Positions 16,188 to 25,301 of a stretch of 61,617 nucleotides of DNA are shown in pieces (within the stretch, counting starts at the first letter, position 1; each line of letters starts with the position of its first letter). A model generated the notes under the pieces. The model made no database searches and was not told where the DNA came from. It saw only the letters and a program-made list of their open reading frames with translations. Source of the DNA: Sulfopaludibacter sp035551455 (GTDB taxonomy: Bacteria; Acidobacteriota; Terriglobia; Bryobacterales; Bryobacteraceae); NCBI GenBank assembly GCA_035551455.1, contig DASZMZ010000282.1, positions 1-61,617 on the forward strand. The letters are read 5' to 3'. The translations under genes were made by a program, and so were the position numbers.

Positions 16188-17288
16188 TCCGGCGAAACAC
16201 GCCTCCCCCAGCACCTCCCAGCGCGGAGTGATGCCCAGCCCCGGAGCCGATGACGCCGAGAGCCGGCCGTGGACCCTCTGTGGTGCGCCGGTGGCGTTGC
16301 TCACCGTCACATAACTGTTGAAATCCGTGGCGCTGAACAGATAGGCGGGCGGCGTACTGTGCGCCAAATGCGCGATCGCCGCGGTGATGATGTCACCGCC
16401 CCAAGTGTCTTCAATCGTCAACGGAATTCCAAGCGACACGGCCAAGTCGCGGATCTGCAATGCCTTGGTCAGTCCGCCGACTTTGGAGATCTTCAGATTG
16501 ATGACATCCATGGCGCGGTCGGCGGCCGCATCGACTAACATCCCAATGCTATCCACCAGCTCATCCAGGATGAACGGACGATTCGTATGACTCCGGATCA
16601 CGCGGCACTCGCGGTAAGTAGCGCAGGGCTGCTCGATGTAAACATCGATATCGCGGACCGCGTCGACCACGCGCAATGCCTGATGCTGCGTCCAGCCGGT
16701 GTTGGCGTCGGCGATCAACACGTCCCCTGGCTGCAGTTGACCGGCGGCCGCGCGGATGCGCTCGATATCGGTATCCGGGTCGCCGCCCACTTTCAGTTGA
16801 AACTTAGTGTAGCCCTCGGCGCGGTAGGCGGCCACATTCCGCGCCATCTGCTCTGGCGCCTCCTGCGAGATGGCCCGGTAAAGCGCGAAGGATTCGCCGA
16901 AGCGTCCGCCCATCAGAGTCACCGCGGGCATGCCGGCCACCTTGCCGAGAATATCCCAGCACGCCATATCGATGGCCGACTTCACATACGGGTGGCCGCG
17001 CAGGGCAGCATCCATGCGCCCGTTGATCACGCCGAGTTGGGTGGCATCCAGACCGATCAGGTGCGGAGCGATTTCGGCGATGCCGGCGCGCGCTCCGGCC
17101 GCATAGGCCGGCAGGTAGGCGGGACCGAGCGGACACACCTCGCCGTAGCCCGTGATGCCGCCGTCCGTCTCGATGGCGACCACGGTCGAATCGAAGACTT
17201 CCACCGAGTTGCCGCCGGACCACTTATAACTTCCTTCTTGGAGCGGCAACTCCACACGATAAGCGGTGATACGACGTATGATAGCCAT
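16185..17288 (-). CDS. cis-3-hydroxy-L-proline dehydratase-like enolase superfamily enzyme
   Basis: 367 residues. The N-terminal cap contains YKWSGGNSVEVFDSTVV and GYGEVCPLGPAYLPAYA, which are characteristic of the cis-3-hydroxyproline dehydratase/hydroxyproline-betaine epimerase branch of the MR/MLE group. Catalytic lysines sit at Lys166 (QLKVGG) and Lys266 (NLKISKVGG), and metal ligands at Asp194 (ADANTGW), Glu219 (IEQPC) and Asp242 (LDELVD). The expected reaction is dehydration of cis-3-hydroxy-L-proline to pyrroline-2-carboxylate, a step in hydroxyproline breakdown. Related epimerases cannot be excluded. Its start is only six bases from the divergent M1 peptidase start. Confidence 0.82.
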   Translation of the reverse strand: MAIIRRITAYRVELPLQEGSYKWSGGNSVEVFDSTVVAIETDGGITGYGEVCPLGPAYLPAYAAGARAGIAEIAPHLIGLDATQLGVINGRMDAALRGHPYVKSAIDMACWDILGKVAGMPAVTLMGGRFGESFALYRAISQEAPEQMARNVAAYRAEGYTKFQLKVGGDPDTDIERIRAAAGQLQPGDVLIADANTGWTQHQALRVVDAVRDIDVYIEQPCATYRECRVIRSHTNRPFILDELVDSIGMLVDAAADRAMDVINLKISKVGGLTKALQIRDLAVSLGIPLTIEDTWGGDIITAAIAHLAHSTPPAYLFSATDFNSYVTVSNATGAPQRVHGRLSASSAPGLGITPRWEVLGEACFAG

Positions 17289-17294
17289 AAGACA

Positions 17295-19994
17295 GTGTTA
17301 CCACACAACAGAAGACTCATAGCCGCGCTCGCAGTGATGTTACTCAGTGCAGCGGCGCAGGCGGCCACACTCACCGGATCCGTCAAAGATCCCTCCGGAG
17401 CAGCCCTGTCGGCCGTGGCGGTGGAAGTCCGCAGCGTGCCGCCGGTCGGCGGGCCTAAGACCTTGCATACCGATTCCGCAGGTTCGTTCAAACTCGCCGG
17501 GCTGGCGGCGGGTAAGTATCGCGTCCGCGTGGCGCATACGTCCTTCGATCCCTTCGAGGAAGACGTGGTCCTGGAAGAAGGTAAGGATGCCACGCTCGAA
17601 ATCAAACTGAAGGTGGCCGCAGTCCACGAAACGATCGAGGTGGCGGGCGCCAAGCGGCAGAATTCCGACCCCGTGTATCGGGCCATGCGCGATGCCGGAC
17701 CCGGCGATAGCGTGCAGGTGGAAAACGTGGTGCTCCATCGCGACAACGGCACCATCACGCTCAAGAGCGGCACCCTTTTGTTCGTCCCGAAGGCGCAGGG
17801 CAGAGACGTTGCGGCGGCCTTTTCCGGCGACGGCGAATTCACCTTCGACCCGGCTACCCCCATCGAGAAAGATCACCTGAAACTGCTCACCGAGCAGGAG
17901 ACCGTCAGGGAGACTTTCGATCGCGCCTATTTCTGTTTCAGCGATCGGACCGGCGAGGAGATTCGCGCCCAGGCCAAGACGCCGTCCACCGACGCCAGGG
18001 CGGCCGACGTGTTGCGCGAGTTCCGCAAGCGCCTGCGCAACCGCGTCGAGTCGCCGCATTCCTTCTCCGAGTACCTGGTGAATTCCGATTCCATGGACAA
18101 CCTGGAAGCCGACCTTCTTGCCGACCTCTACAATCCGTCGCAGCCCGGCTTCTTCAATGCCTATCTCCACGGCCGCAAGCACAACGACCTCCGCTTTTTC
18201 GTACGGCCGCGCGGCGTGCTGCCGGATCTGTCACCCGAGGAAGTCGCCATCATCAATGTGGACGGTGAGGTGGACCAGGAAGGTGTCTGGTATCTCGCGC
18301 ATCTCAAGACCGAGATTGCGGCAGGCAAGGCGGCGTCCGACCAGGACAATCGCGTGGTGCGCGCCGAGAGTTACAAGATCGAAACGGCCATCGGCAAGAA
18401 CGATCACCTGAGCGCCACGGCGGAACTGAAACTGCGCGCCGTCAGCAATGGGGACCGCGTCATCAAGGTTGGACTGCTGCCCAATTTGCGCGTGACCCGC
18501 GTCAGCAGCGCGGGCGCCGAGGTGCGCTTCATCCAGCAGGATTGGCGCGAGGACGGCAGCTTTTACCTGATCATGCCGGAAGCCATGGCGCGCGACAGCG
18601 TTCGCGACGTGCTCATCGAATATCAGGGCGACCACGTGATCCGCAAAGCCGGCGGCGGCAACTTCAGCGTGGGCGCGCGCGAAAGCTGGTACCCGAGTCT
18701 GAATGCCTTTCACGACCATTCCAATTACAACCTCACCTTCAAGGTGCCGAAGCAGTACACGCTGGTGAGCGTGGGCAAACTGGCAAAGGAGTGGAAGGAG
18801 CAGGATTACGCCTGTTCGCAGTGGATCTCTGACGCGCCCATCGCGGTGGCTGGCTTCAATTACGGCCTCTTCAAGAAGAAGGAAATCACGGATTCGCAGC
18901 TTCAGTTCAACATCGAAGGCTATGCCACGAGCGAACTGCCCGATTATCTGCGCGGGGCCGAAGAGATTGGCGGCATGGCGCCCTCCCGCCTGATGGAGCA
19001 GACCATGGCCGAAGCGCAGAACGCGATGCGCATCTACACCGCCTGGTTCGGCAAAAGCGAATTCAGCCGCATCGCCATCACACAGCAGCCGGCCTTCAGT
19101 TTCGGACAATCGTGGCCTTCGCTGGTGTATCTGCCGCTGAGCGCCTTTCTGGACGGCACCCAGCGCTATCGCCTGATGGGCGGCATCAACAGCCGTCTGA
19201 CCGATTTCGTGGATGAGGTTACTTCGCACGAGGTGTCCCACCAATGGTGGGGACACATGGTGGGTTGGTCCAGTTACCACGATCAGTGGCTGTCGGAAGG
19301 CTTCGCGGAGTTCTCGGCCGGCCTGTTTCTGCAGTTGACGGAAAAGAGTCCGGACAAGTATCTGAAGTATTGGGAACATGCGCGGCAGACTCTGACGGAG
19401 AAAAACAACTACGGACGGCGTGCCAACGATGCCGGCCCCGTCTGGATGGGTCTGCGCCTGGATTACTACAAGAATCCGAATGCGTATAACAGTGTGGTCT
19501 ATCGCAAGGGCGGCTACATTCTGCACATGCTGCGCTATCTGATGTGGGACAACAAGGAGGCCGACAGGCCGTTCATCGCAATGATGAAAGACTTTGTCGC
19601 CACCAATATGAATGGCTCAGCCACCACCGAGGCATTCCAGCGCACTGTGGAGAAGCACATGCGTCCCGTCATGAATCTGGCCAGCGACGGGAAGATGGAT
19701 TGGTTCTTCAATGAGTGGGTCTACGGCTCCGCGATACCCAAGTACAAGTTCGATTACACCCTGACCGAAGAGCCCGACGGCAAGTGGATGCTGCATGCCA
19801 ATCTCACGCAAAGCGAGGTACCGGCCAACTTTGTGATGCAGGTACCCGTGTACCTGGATATTGACGGCACGCCGCGCCGGCTGGGTCAGATCCGTATCAC
19901 CGGGAGCAGTTCGGTGACCGACCTCAAGGTGAAGCTGCCCAGCAAACCCAAGAAGGTCTGGATCAACGCCTTCCACGACGTGCTGGAGGGCTGA
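17295..19994 (+). CDS. Secreted M1 family metallopeptidase with carboxypeptidase-regulatory-like N domain
   Basis: 899 residues from GTG 17295, chosen because it opens a signal peptide (LPHNRRLIAALAVMLLSAAA); the frame is open far upstream only because it lies antisense to the dehydratase. Residues about 24-115 are a CarboxypepD_reg-like beta domain (LTGSVKDPSGAALSAVAVEV). The M1 zinc site is complete: His645-Glu646-x2-His649 in SHEVSHQWWGH and Glu668 in WLSEGFAEF, with the expected 18-residue gap. The enzyme is therefore probably an aminopeptidase acting outside the cytoplasm. The long central region (about 130-470) matches the M1 N-terminal beta domain. ATG 17337 is an alternative start but would truncate the signal peptide. 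Confidence 0.85.
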   Translation: MLPHNRRLIAALAVMLLSAAAQAATLTGSVKDPSGAALSAVAVEVRSVPPVGGPKTLHTDSAGSFKLAGLAAGKYRVRVAHTSFDPFEEDVVLEEGKDATLEIKLKVAAVHETIEVAGAKRQNSDPVYRAMRDAGPGDSVQVENVVLHRDNGTITLKSGTLLFVPKAQGRDVAAAFSGDGEFTFDPATPIEKDHLKLLTEQETVRETFDRAYFCFSDRTGEEIRAQAKTPSTDARAADVLREFRKRLRNRVESPHSFSEYLVNSDSMDNLEADLLADLYNPSQPGFFNAYLHGRKHNDLRFFVRPRGVLPDLSPEEVAIINVDGEVDQEGVWYLAHLKTEIAAGKAASDQDNRVVRAESYKIETAIGKNDHLSATAELKLRAVSNGDRVIKVGLLPNLRVTRVSSAGAEVRFIQQDWREDGSFYLIMPEAMARDSVRDVLIEYQGDHVIRKAGGGNFSVGARESWYPSLNAFHDHSNYNLTFKVPKQYTLVSVGKLAKEWKEQDYACSQWISDAPIAVAGFNYGLFKKKEITDSQLQFNIEGYATSELPDYLRGAEEIGGMAPSRLMEQTMAEAQNAMRIYTAWFGKSEFSRIAITQQPAFSFGQSWPSLVYLPLSAFLDGTQRYRLMGGINSRLTDFVDEVTSHEVSHQWWGHMVGWSSYHDQWLSEGFAEFSAGLFLQLTEKSPDKYLKYWEHARQTLTEKNNYGRRANDAGPVWMGLRLDYYKNPNAYNSVVYRKGGYILHMLRYLMWDNKEADRPFIAMMKDFVATNMNGSATTEAFQRTVEKHMRPVMNLASDGKMDWFFNEWVYGSAIPKYKFDYTLTEEPDGKWMLHANLTQSEVPANFVMQVPVYLDIDGTPRRLGQIRITGSSSVTDLKVKLPSKPKKVWINAFHDVLEG

Positions 19995-20027
19995 TCGCGG
20001 TACCATGAGCAGTCTGCCGGGGGTGTT

Positions 20028-21305
20028 ATGAAAAAGCCGCCGCTGCGGTTCGACCAGTTGTGGAACATGAACCTGGGGTTCTTCGGAATCCAGTTCGGCT
20101 GGGGCCTGCAGATGGCCAACATGAGCGCCATCTATGAGTACCTGGGCGCCAGTCCCGATCAGATCCCCATGCTCTGGCTGGCCGCGCCGCTGACGGGGAT
20201 GCTGGTGCAGCCCATCATCGGCCATTTGAGCGACCATACGTGGGGCCGGTTGGGCCGTCGCCGTCCTTACTTCCTGGTGGGGGCGATTCTGAGTTCGGCG
20301 GCGCTGCTGGCGATGCCCAATGCTTCAGCGCTGTGGATGGCGGCGGGACTCCTGTGGATGCTGGACGCGTCCATAAACATCAGCATGGAGCCGTTCCGCG
20401 CCTTTGTGGCCGACCTGCTGCCCGAAGAGCAGCGGACCGAGGGCTTCGCCATGCAGAGCCTCTTCATCGGACTGGGCGCGGTGATCGCTTCGGCGCTGCC
20501 GTGGCTGCTCACGCACGCCGGCGTTTCTGGCGCGAGCGTGGCGGGCCACGCCATTCCGCCGTCGGTGAAACTGTCCTTCACGCTGGGTGCGGTGGTGTTC
20601 CTGGCGGCGGTGCTCTGGACCGTCTTCACCACCAAAGAATACCCGCCGGATCCCGGACAGAAACTGGAGCGGCGCGCCGCCCTGCCGGAGATCCTCTCGG
20701 CCATCCGCGAGATGCCGCGCGTCATGCGCCAACTGGCCTGGGTGCAAGTCTGCACCTGGCTCGGCCTGTTCTGCATGTGGCTGTATTTTCCCGTCGCTGT
20801 GGCGCGCCAGGTCTTTGGCGCCACCGACCCGCAATCGCCGCTCTATTCGGAAGGCGTCGCCTGGGGAGGACTCTGCTTCGGCATGTACTCGGCCGTCTGC
20901 TTCGTCTTCTCGGCCGCCCTGCAACCGATGGCGCGCGCCCTTTCCCGCCGCCGGACTCACGGCATCTGCCTGGTGGCCGGCGCGCTCGGGTTGCTATCGG
21001 TAGCGGTGATCCACAACAAGTACCTGCTGCTGATCTCCATGGTCGGCGTCGGCATCGCCTGGGCAAGCACGCTCTCGATGCCGTACGCGATGCTCGCCGG
21101 CAGCCTCCCGGAAAGGCGCATCGGCCTCTATATGGGCATCTTCAACTTCTTCATCGTGACCCCGGAAATCGTGGCGTCTATCGGCTTCGGCTGGGTGATG
21201 AGTCACCTCCTGAACAACAATCGCCTCAGCGCCGTAGTCTGCGGAGCCTTCTTCCTCCTGGCCGCCGCCCTGCTGTCACAAAGGGTGGACGAGCAGGCGA
21301 CGTGA
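20028..21305 (+). CDS. MFS transporter, SLC45/GPH-like sugar permease
   Basis: 425 residues with about twelve hydrophobic segments. The N terminus LWNMNLGFFGIQFGWGLQMA and the loop DHTWGRLGRRRPYFLVGAI are hallmarks of the SLC45-like (sucrose/maltose) group, and the A-like motif GHLSDHTWGRLGRRRP is intact. Cytoplasmic membrane; proton-coupled uptake of a di- or oligosaccharide is likely but the substrate is not readable. A cgggggtgtt ribosome site precedes the ATG. The next gene starts directly after its stop. Confidence 0.85.
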   Translation: MKKPPLRFDQLWNMNLGFFGIQFGWGLQMANMSAIYEYLGASPDQIPMLWLAAPLTGMLVQPIIGHLSDHTWGRLGRRRPYFLVGAILSSAALLAMPNASALWMAAGLLWMLDASINISMEPFRAFVADLLPEEQRTEGFAMQSLFIGLGAVIASALPWLLTHAGVSGASVAGHAIPPSVKLSFTLGAVVFLAAVLWTVFTTKEYPPDPGQKLERRAALPEILSAIREMPRVMRQLAWVQVCTWLGLFCMWLYFPVAVARQVFGATDPQSPLYSEGVAWGGLCFGMYSAVCFVFSAALQPMARALSRRRTHGICLVAGALGLLSVAVIHNKYLLLISMVGVGIAWASTLSMPYAMLAGSLPERRIGLYMGIFNFFIVTPEIVASIGFGWVMSHLLNNNRLSAVVCGAFFLLAAALLSQRVDEQAT

Positions 21306-21650
21306 ATGGTGGAATCGGTGACGCTCTACCGGCCCGTGGGTCCGAAAGAGCTCGAGCTGATCGAGCTGTCGGGCTGGAAGGAGTTTCCGCCTCGCCTGCC
21401 TGACCAGCCGATATTCTATCCGGTGATGAACGAGGAATACGCGACGCAAATTGCCCGCGACTGGAATGTGCCAGCGAGTGGCAGCGGGTTTGTCACTCGT
21501 TTCCAGCTTCGTACGGAATTCGCCAGTCGTTATCCCGCGCAAGTTGTCGGCAGTTCCATTCACAGGGAGCTTTGGGTTCCGGCTGAGGAACTTGCGGAAT
21601 ACAACCGCAACATAGTCGGTCTGATCGAGCTCGTCGCCGAGTTTCGCTGA
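21306..21650 (+). CDS. Conserved hypothetical protein of the type annotated ADP-ribosylation/crystallin J1
   Basis: 114 residues. Blocks VTLYRPVGPKELELIELSGW, FPPRLPDQPIFYPVMNEEYA and ELWVPAEELAEYNRNIVG match a small family that is often labelled ADP-ribosylation/crystallin J1. The protein is too short to contain an ADP-ribosylglycohydrolase domain and no catalytic Asp cluster is visible, so that label should not be read as function. ATG 21306 abuts the transporter stop; GTG 21318 is a possible alternative. Probably co-translated with the MFS gene. Confidence 0.7.
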   Translation: MVESVTLYRPVGPKELELIELSGWKEFPPRLPDQPIFYPVMNEEYATQIARDWNVPASGSGFVTRFQLRTEFASRYPAQVVGSSIHRELWVPAEELAEYNRNIVGLIELVAEFR

Positions 21651-21668
21651 CGACGAGGTGGGGAGGCC

Positions 21669-24398
21669 CTACTCATTCCGCAGGGCGACGGCCGGGTCGA
21701 TGCGTGAGGCGCGCCAGGCCGGGATGTAGCCGGCGGCGATGGCGGCAGCCAGCAGGATTGCGACGGCGCCGGCCACGGCCAGAGGGTCGTTGGCCTTCAG
21801 GCCGTAGAGGAAGGATTCCACCAGGTGGGTAGTGAAGCGCGCCGCGACGTACCCGACCAAAAGACCGGCCGCGGTGAGCGCCAGCACCTCACGCAGCACC
21901 ATCCAGATGATCTTGGGCCGCTGGGCACCCAGCGCCATACGAATGCCGATCTCGCCCGTGCGCCTCGCCACCGTATACGCCATCGCGCCGTACAATCCCA
22001 CGCAAGCGATCAGCAGCGCCAGCACGGCGAAACAGGCGCCGAGATTGGCGAATGTCCGCTCCTGCGAGATGGTCTGCTCGATGCGATTCGCCTGCGTCGT
22101 CATTTCGTTGATGGAGACCTCGGGACTGGCCTCGTGGACAATGCGCCGGACGGCGGCGGCCGCTGCCATGGGGTCACCCGCGGTGCGCAGTTCGAAAAAC
22201 ACGCCGCGCAGGCTTGTTGGATCGCGGGCATAAAGCACGTACGCGACCGGTTGGACGTCCTCTTGCAGCGAATTGTAGTGGGCCGCCTTGGCGATGCCGA
22301 CGATCTGTAAAGTCCGGCCGTCCTTGGGATCGCCGAGCAGCATCTCATGCCCCAAGGGATTATCCGACCCGAAGAACGTGGTGGCGAATTTCTGGTTGAC
22401 CACCGCCACGGCCGGTGAAGCCACGTCGCCTGGTTCGAAGCCGCGACCGAGCAGCACCGGAATCTGCATGGTCTCGAGGAAGGAGGGCTCGACACTAATA
22501 AGGTTCGTGCTGCGATTGGCCTGCAGCGGCGGACGTCCGGGAATACTGACGCCCTCATCATTGATGTATTGCGCCACCAGCGGGAAGGTGGACGCCGTGG
22601 CGCCGCGCACTCCCGGAATTTCGCGGAACTTATCCAGCAGCCCCGAATAGAAGCGCACCAGCGCCGCGTCGCGATACCCGGCCTGCCGGCCGTTCAAGTT
22701 CACCAGCAGAATGTTCTCGCGATTGAAACCCACGTCGATTGAGTGCAGGTTGGATAGCGTGCGCACGAACAATCCGGCGGCAACCACCAGCAGCAGCGAT
22801 ACGGCGATTTGGGTAACGATGAGCACGTGGCTCAGTCGCGGACGGAAGCGATGGCCGGTGGCGGCGGGGCCCTGTACGCGGCTCTCCTTCAGCGCCGGCG
22901 TGAAATCGACCTTGGTGGCCTGTATCGCCGGCGCCAGGCCGAAGAGCATTCCGGCGAGCACGGCCAAGCCGAAAGTGAATGCCAGCACGGGCCAATTCAA
23001 CTCGGCGCGCAGCGTGAAGTGGGCGCGTCCATTAGCGATGAGCCAGGTGATCATGCGAATTCCCGCGAAGGCCACGAACAGCCCGAGCGCGCCGCCGATC
23101 ACCGACAGCAGCACGCTCTCGGTGAGCATCTGCCGGACAATTCTCCAACGTCCCGCGCCTAAACTCAAGCGCACGGCAATCTCTCGGCGGCGCGCCGCGG
23201 CTCGCGCCAGCAGCAGGTTCGCGAGATTCGCGCAGGCGATGGCCAGGATCAGTCCCACCATGGTCATCAGCACGTAGAGCGGCTTGGAATACTGGCGGCG
23301 GAGCGAATCGATGCCGGCACCGCCCTCTTCGAGCGAGAGTTCGGGCAGCACCTCGGCCTCCTTTGGAGAGAGCGCGGTGCCTGCGGCAAGCGTGTGGAAT
23401 TGCGCCCGCATGACGGCTTGTGCCTGCTGTAGGGTGACGCCGGGCTGGAGCCGGCCCATCATCTCAATCCAGTAAAAGTGATTGTCCAGGAAGCGCGCGC
23501 GCTGTTCTTTGGCCGGATTGAGCGCGAAGGCCGGCATCGCATGAATGGGCAGAAAGAAGTCGGGACTCGTTTGCGGATCGACTCCGAAGAAGCCCGGCCC
23601 GGAAACGCCGCTGACGGTGTACGGCAGATTGCTGATGGTGATGGAGGTTCCGGGAATGGAGGCGTCGCCGTTGAAGCGGCGCTGCCAGTAGGCGTACGAC
23701 AGAGTCACGGTGGGTGGGGCGCCGGTGCGGTCGTCGTCCGCGTTCAACAGCCTGCCCGCGGCGGGAGGCACGCCCAGTCCGCTGAAATAGTTGCCGGAGG
23801 CGAATGCGCCCGGAATGGATTCGGCCTGGCCCTTTACAATCACATTGAAGTTCTGCGCGTAGGTGTAGGCAAATAACGTGGAAAACGCCTGTCGGCCGGC
23901 GCCGAGCGTCTCGTAGGCGAGGTATGGAAAGTTAGGGCTCAGGGTGCCGGTTTTGCCATACCGGCGCGCCGAGCCATTCAGGTTATTCACCACGCCGGGC
24001 CGTTTGGGAGCGCTCCACTGGAGAATGGCCAGTTGCTCCGGATGCGAAACCGGGAGGGAGCGCAGCAGAATCGCATCCATGAAGCTGTAGATGGCCGTAT
24101 TCGCGCCAATGCCCAGCGCCAGCGAAAGCGCCGCGGTGGCCGTGAACAGCGGGTTTGCCGCCATGGCGCGCAGGGCATATCGGACGTCCTGCGCGAGTTG
24201 CTCCAGAAATGCAAAGGTCCACATAGATCTGCTTTCCTCTCTCAGTGATGTGGTGTTGCCGAACTGCCTGCGGGCTGTGGCGGTGGAGTGGCGTTCCTCG
24301 GCCAGCAAGGCCAGGTGATGCGCCATCTCCTCTTCCAGCTCGCGCTCATACTCGGCCCGGTGAAACAGCATTTTCAAGCGACGCAGCAGTTCCCGCAT
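21669..24398 (-). CDS. ADOP-type duplicated orphan permease (MacB/FtsX family)
   Basis: 909 residues. The N terminus has the helical ELEEEMAHHLALLAEE stretch typical of acidobacterial duplicated orphan permeases (TIGR03434), then a first transmembrane helix near 92-115 and a MacB periplasmic core (about 115-360). The first FtsX triple-helix domain is at about 380-500, a second periplasmic core at 520-740 and a second FtsX domain at 790-905. No ATPase is encoded beside it, as usual for this group. The gene follows a PadR repressor gene by 4 bases. Role unknown; efflux or envelope signalling is commonly guessed. Confidence 0.9.
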   Translation of the reverse strand: MRELLRRLKMLFHRAEYERELEEEMAHHLALLAEERHSTATARRQFGNTTSLREESRSMWTFAFLEQLAQDVRYALRAMAANPLFTATAALSLALGIGANTAIYSFMDAILLRSLPVSHPEQLAILQWSAPKRPGVVNNLNGSARRYGKTGTLSPNFPYLAYETLGAGRQAFSTLFAYTYAQNFNVIVKGQAESIPGAFASGNYFSGLGVPPAAGRLLNADDDRTGAPPTVTLSYAYWQRRFNGDASIPGTSITISNLPYTVSGVSGPGFFGVDPQTSPDFFLPIHAMPAFALNPAKEQRARFLDNHFYWIEMMGRLQPGVTLQQAQAVMRAQFHTLAAGTALSPKEAEVLPELSLEEGGAGIDSLRRQYSKPLYVLMTMVGLILAIACANLANLLLARAAARRREIAVRLSLGAGRWRIVRQMLTESVLLSVIGGALGLFVAFAGIRMITWLIANGRAHFTLRAELNWPVLAFTFGLAVLAGMLFGLAPAIQATKVDFTPALKESRVQGPAATGHRFRPRLSHVLIVTQIAVSLLLVVAAGLFVRTLSNLHSIDVGFNRENILLVNLNGRQAGYRDAALVRFYSGLLDKFREIPGVRGATASTFPLVAQYINDEGVSIPGRPPLQANRSTNLISVEPSFLETMQIPVLLGRGFEPGDVASPAVAVVNQKFATTFFGSDNPLGHEMLLGDPKDGRTLQIVGIAKAAHYNSLQEDVQPVAYVLYARDPTSLRGVFFELRTAGDPMAAAAAVRRIVHEASPEVSINEMTTQANRIEQTISQERTFANLGACFAVLALLIACVGLYGAMAYTVARRTGEIGIRMALGAQRPKIIWMVLREVLALTAAGLLVGYVAARFTTHLVESFLYGLKANDPLAVAGAVAILLAAAIAAGYIPAWRASRIDPAVALRNE

Positions 24399-24402
24399 AC
24401 GA

Positions 24403-24735
24403 TTACGCCGGTTCTATCACGCGCCCGATGGCTTCCATGACGCGTTGAAATTCGCTCATCTCGCGGCTCATTTGCTTGCGGCCTTCGGGCGTGAGGCGGT
24501 AATAGCGGGCACGCCGGTTGTTGTCCGACTGCTTCCACTCCGCCGTCACCCAGCCTTTGATCAGCATGCGCTGCAGGGCAGGATAGAGCGACCCCTCTTC
24601 CACCTGCAGCACCTCTTCGGAGATCTGTTGAATGAAGTGTGCGATGCCGTACCCGTGCATCGGGCCCATGCGTGCCAGGGACCGCAGGATGAGCATGTAG
24701 AGCGTACCTGGTGGAATCTCGGATCTTGTTCCCAT
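24403..24735 (-). CDS. PadR family transcriptional regulator
   Basis: 110 residues. The winged-helix pattern GTLYMLILRSLARMGPMHGY, EEGSLYPALQRMLIKGWVTA and YYRLTPEGRKQM is diagnostic of PadR. It sits directly upstream of the ADOP permease in the same operon, the standard acidobacterial arrangement, and likely represses it. The six-base word ccatag occurs twice near the start (24732-24737 and 24748-24753), a possible operator component. Confidence 0.92.
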   Translation of the reverse strand: MGTRSEIPPGTLYMLILRSLARMGPMHGYGIAHFIQQISEEVLQVEEGSLYPALQRMLIKGWVTAEWKQSDNNRRARYYRLTPEGRKQMSREMSEFQRVMEAIGRVIEPA

Positions 24736-24820
24736 AGTGTACCGATACCATAGTTAGACTAGGGAACGGGCGGGCGGTTAGGGAACGATTTTGAGATAAC
24801 CGGCGCGAGGCCTTCTGGAG

Positions 24821-25237
24821 TTAGATGCCGAAGAGAGGGTGATACTTATCGGGGAGCCGGACGCGCTGCATTTCGCGCGATACGAAGACGTGGCGGGTGG
24901 ACCCGGTAGCCAGAACCCGGCCGTCCTGCAACCGCATTTCGTATTGGAAGAGCACGATGCGGGTATTGGCGTCTTCAATCCAGGTCTTGACGATCACTTC
25001 ATCGTCAAAGCGGGCAGGCGAGCGGTACCGGCAATTGGCTTCGGCGACGGCCAGATAGATTCCGTCCTCCTGCTCCATATCGCGATAATTGAAGCCGCAG
25101 GCCTTGCACAGATCCACCCGGCCCACCTCCATCCAAACAATGTAATTGGCGTAATAAACCACGCCCATCTGATCGGTTTCGGCGTAGCGGACGCGCAGTC
25201 GGGTTTCCGTAACGGGTCTCATGGAAGGAAAAAGCAT
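24821..25237 (-). CDS. YbgC-like acyl-CoA thioesterase (4HBT hotdog fold)
   Basis: About 138 residues. The motif RVRYAETDQMGVVYYANYIV contains the catalytic Asp of the 4-hydroxybenzoyl-CoA thioesterase family. The following VWMEVGRVDL and CRYRSPARFDDEVIV complete the hotdog signature. I use ATG 25237; ATG 25222 (MRPVTETRLRV) is as likely, and an upstream TTG at 25252 is also open. It hydrolyses short or medium acyl-CoA in the cytoplasm. It is divergent from the MoaD-MoaE fusion gene. Confidence 0.85.
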   Translation of the reverse strand: MLFPSMRPVTETRLRVRYAETDQMGVVYYANYIVWMEVGRVDLCKACGFNYRDMEQEDGIYLAVAEANCRYRSPARFDDEVIVKTWIEDANTRIVLFQYEMRLQDGRVLATGSTRHVFVSREMQRVRLPDKYHPLFGI

Positions 25238-25301
25238 TGTAACCCGCCGCAACGTAAGACCGTTCGGAAGCGTCTGTTAGACTGAAAGTTACACCCCCAA
25301 A

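Noticed and set aside
16587..17294. N-terminal extension of the M1 peptidase frame
   Set aside because: Lies antisense to the dehydratase and would place the signal peptide 236 residues inside the protein.
20240..21403. 387-codon frame inside the MFS gene extending past its stop
   Set aside because: Another reading frame of a gene with twelve membrane helices; Arg/Gly/His-rich product with no motif.
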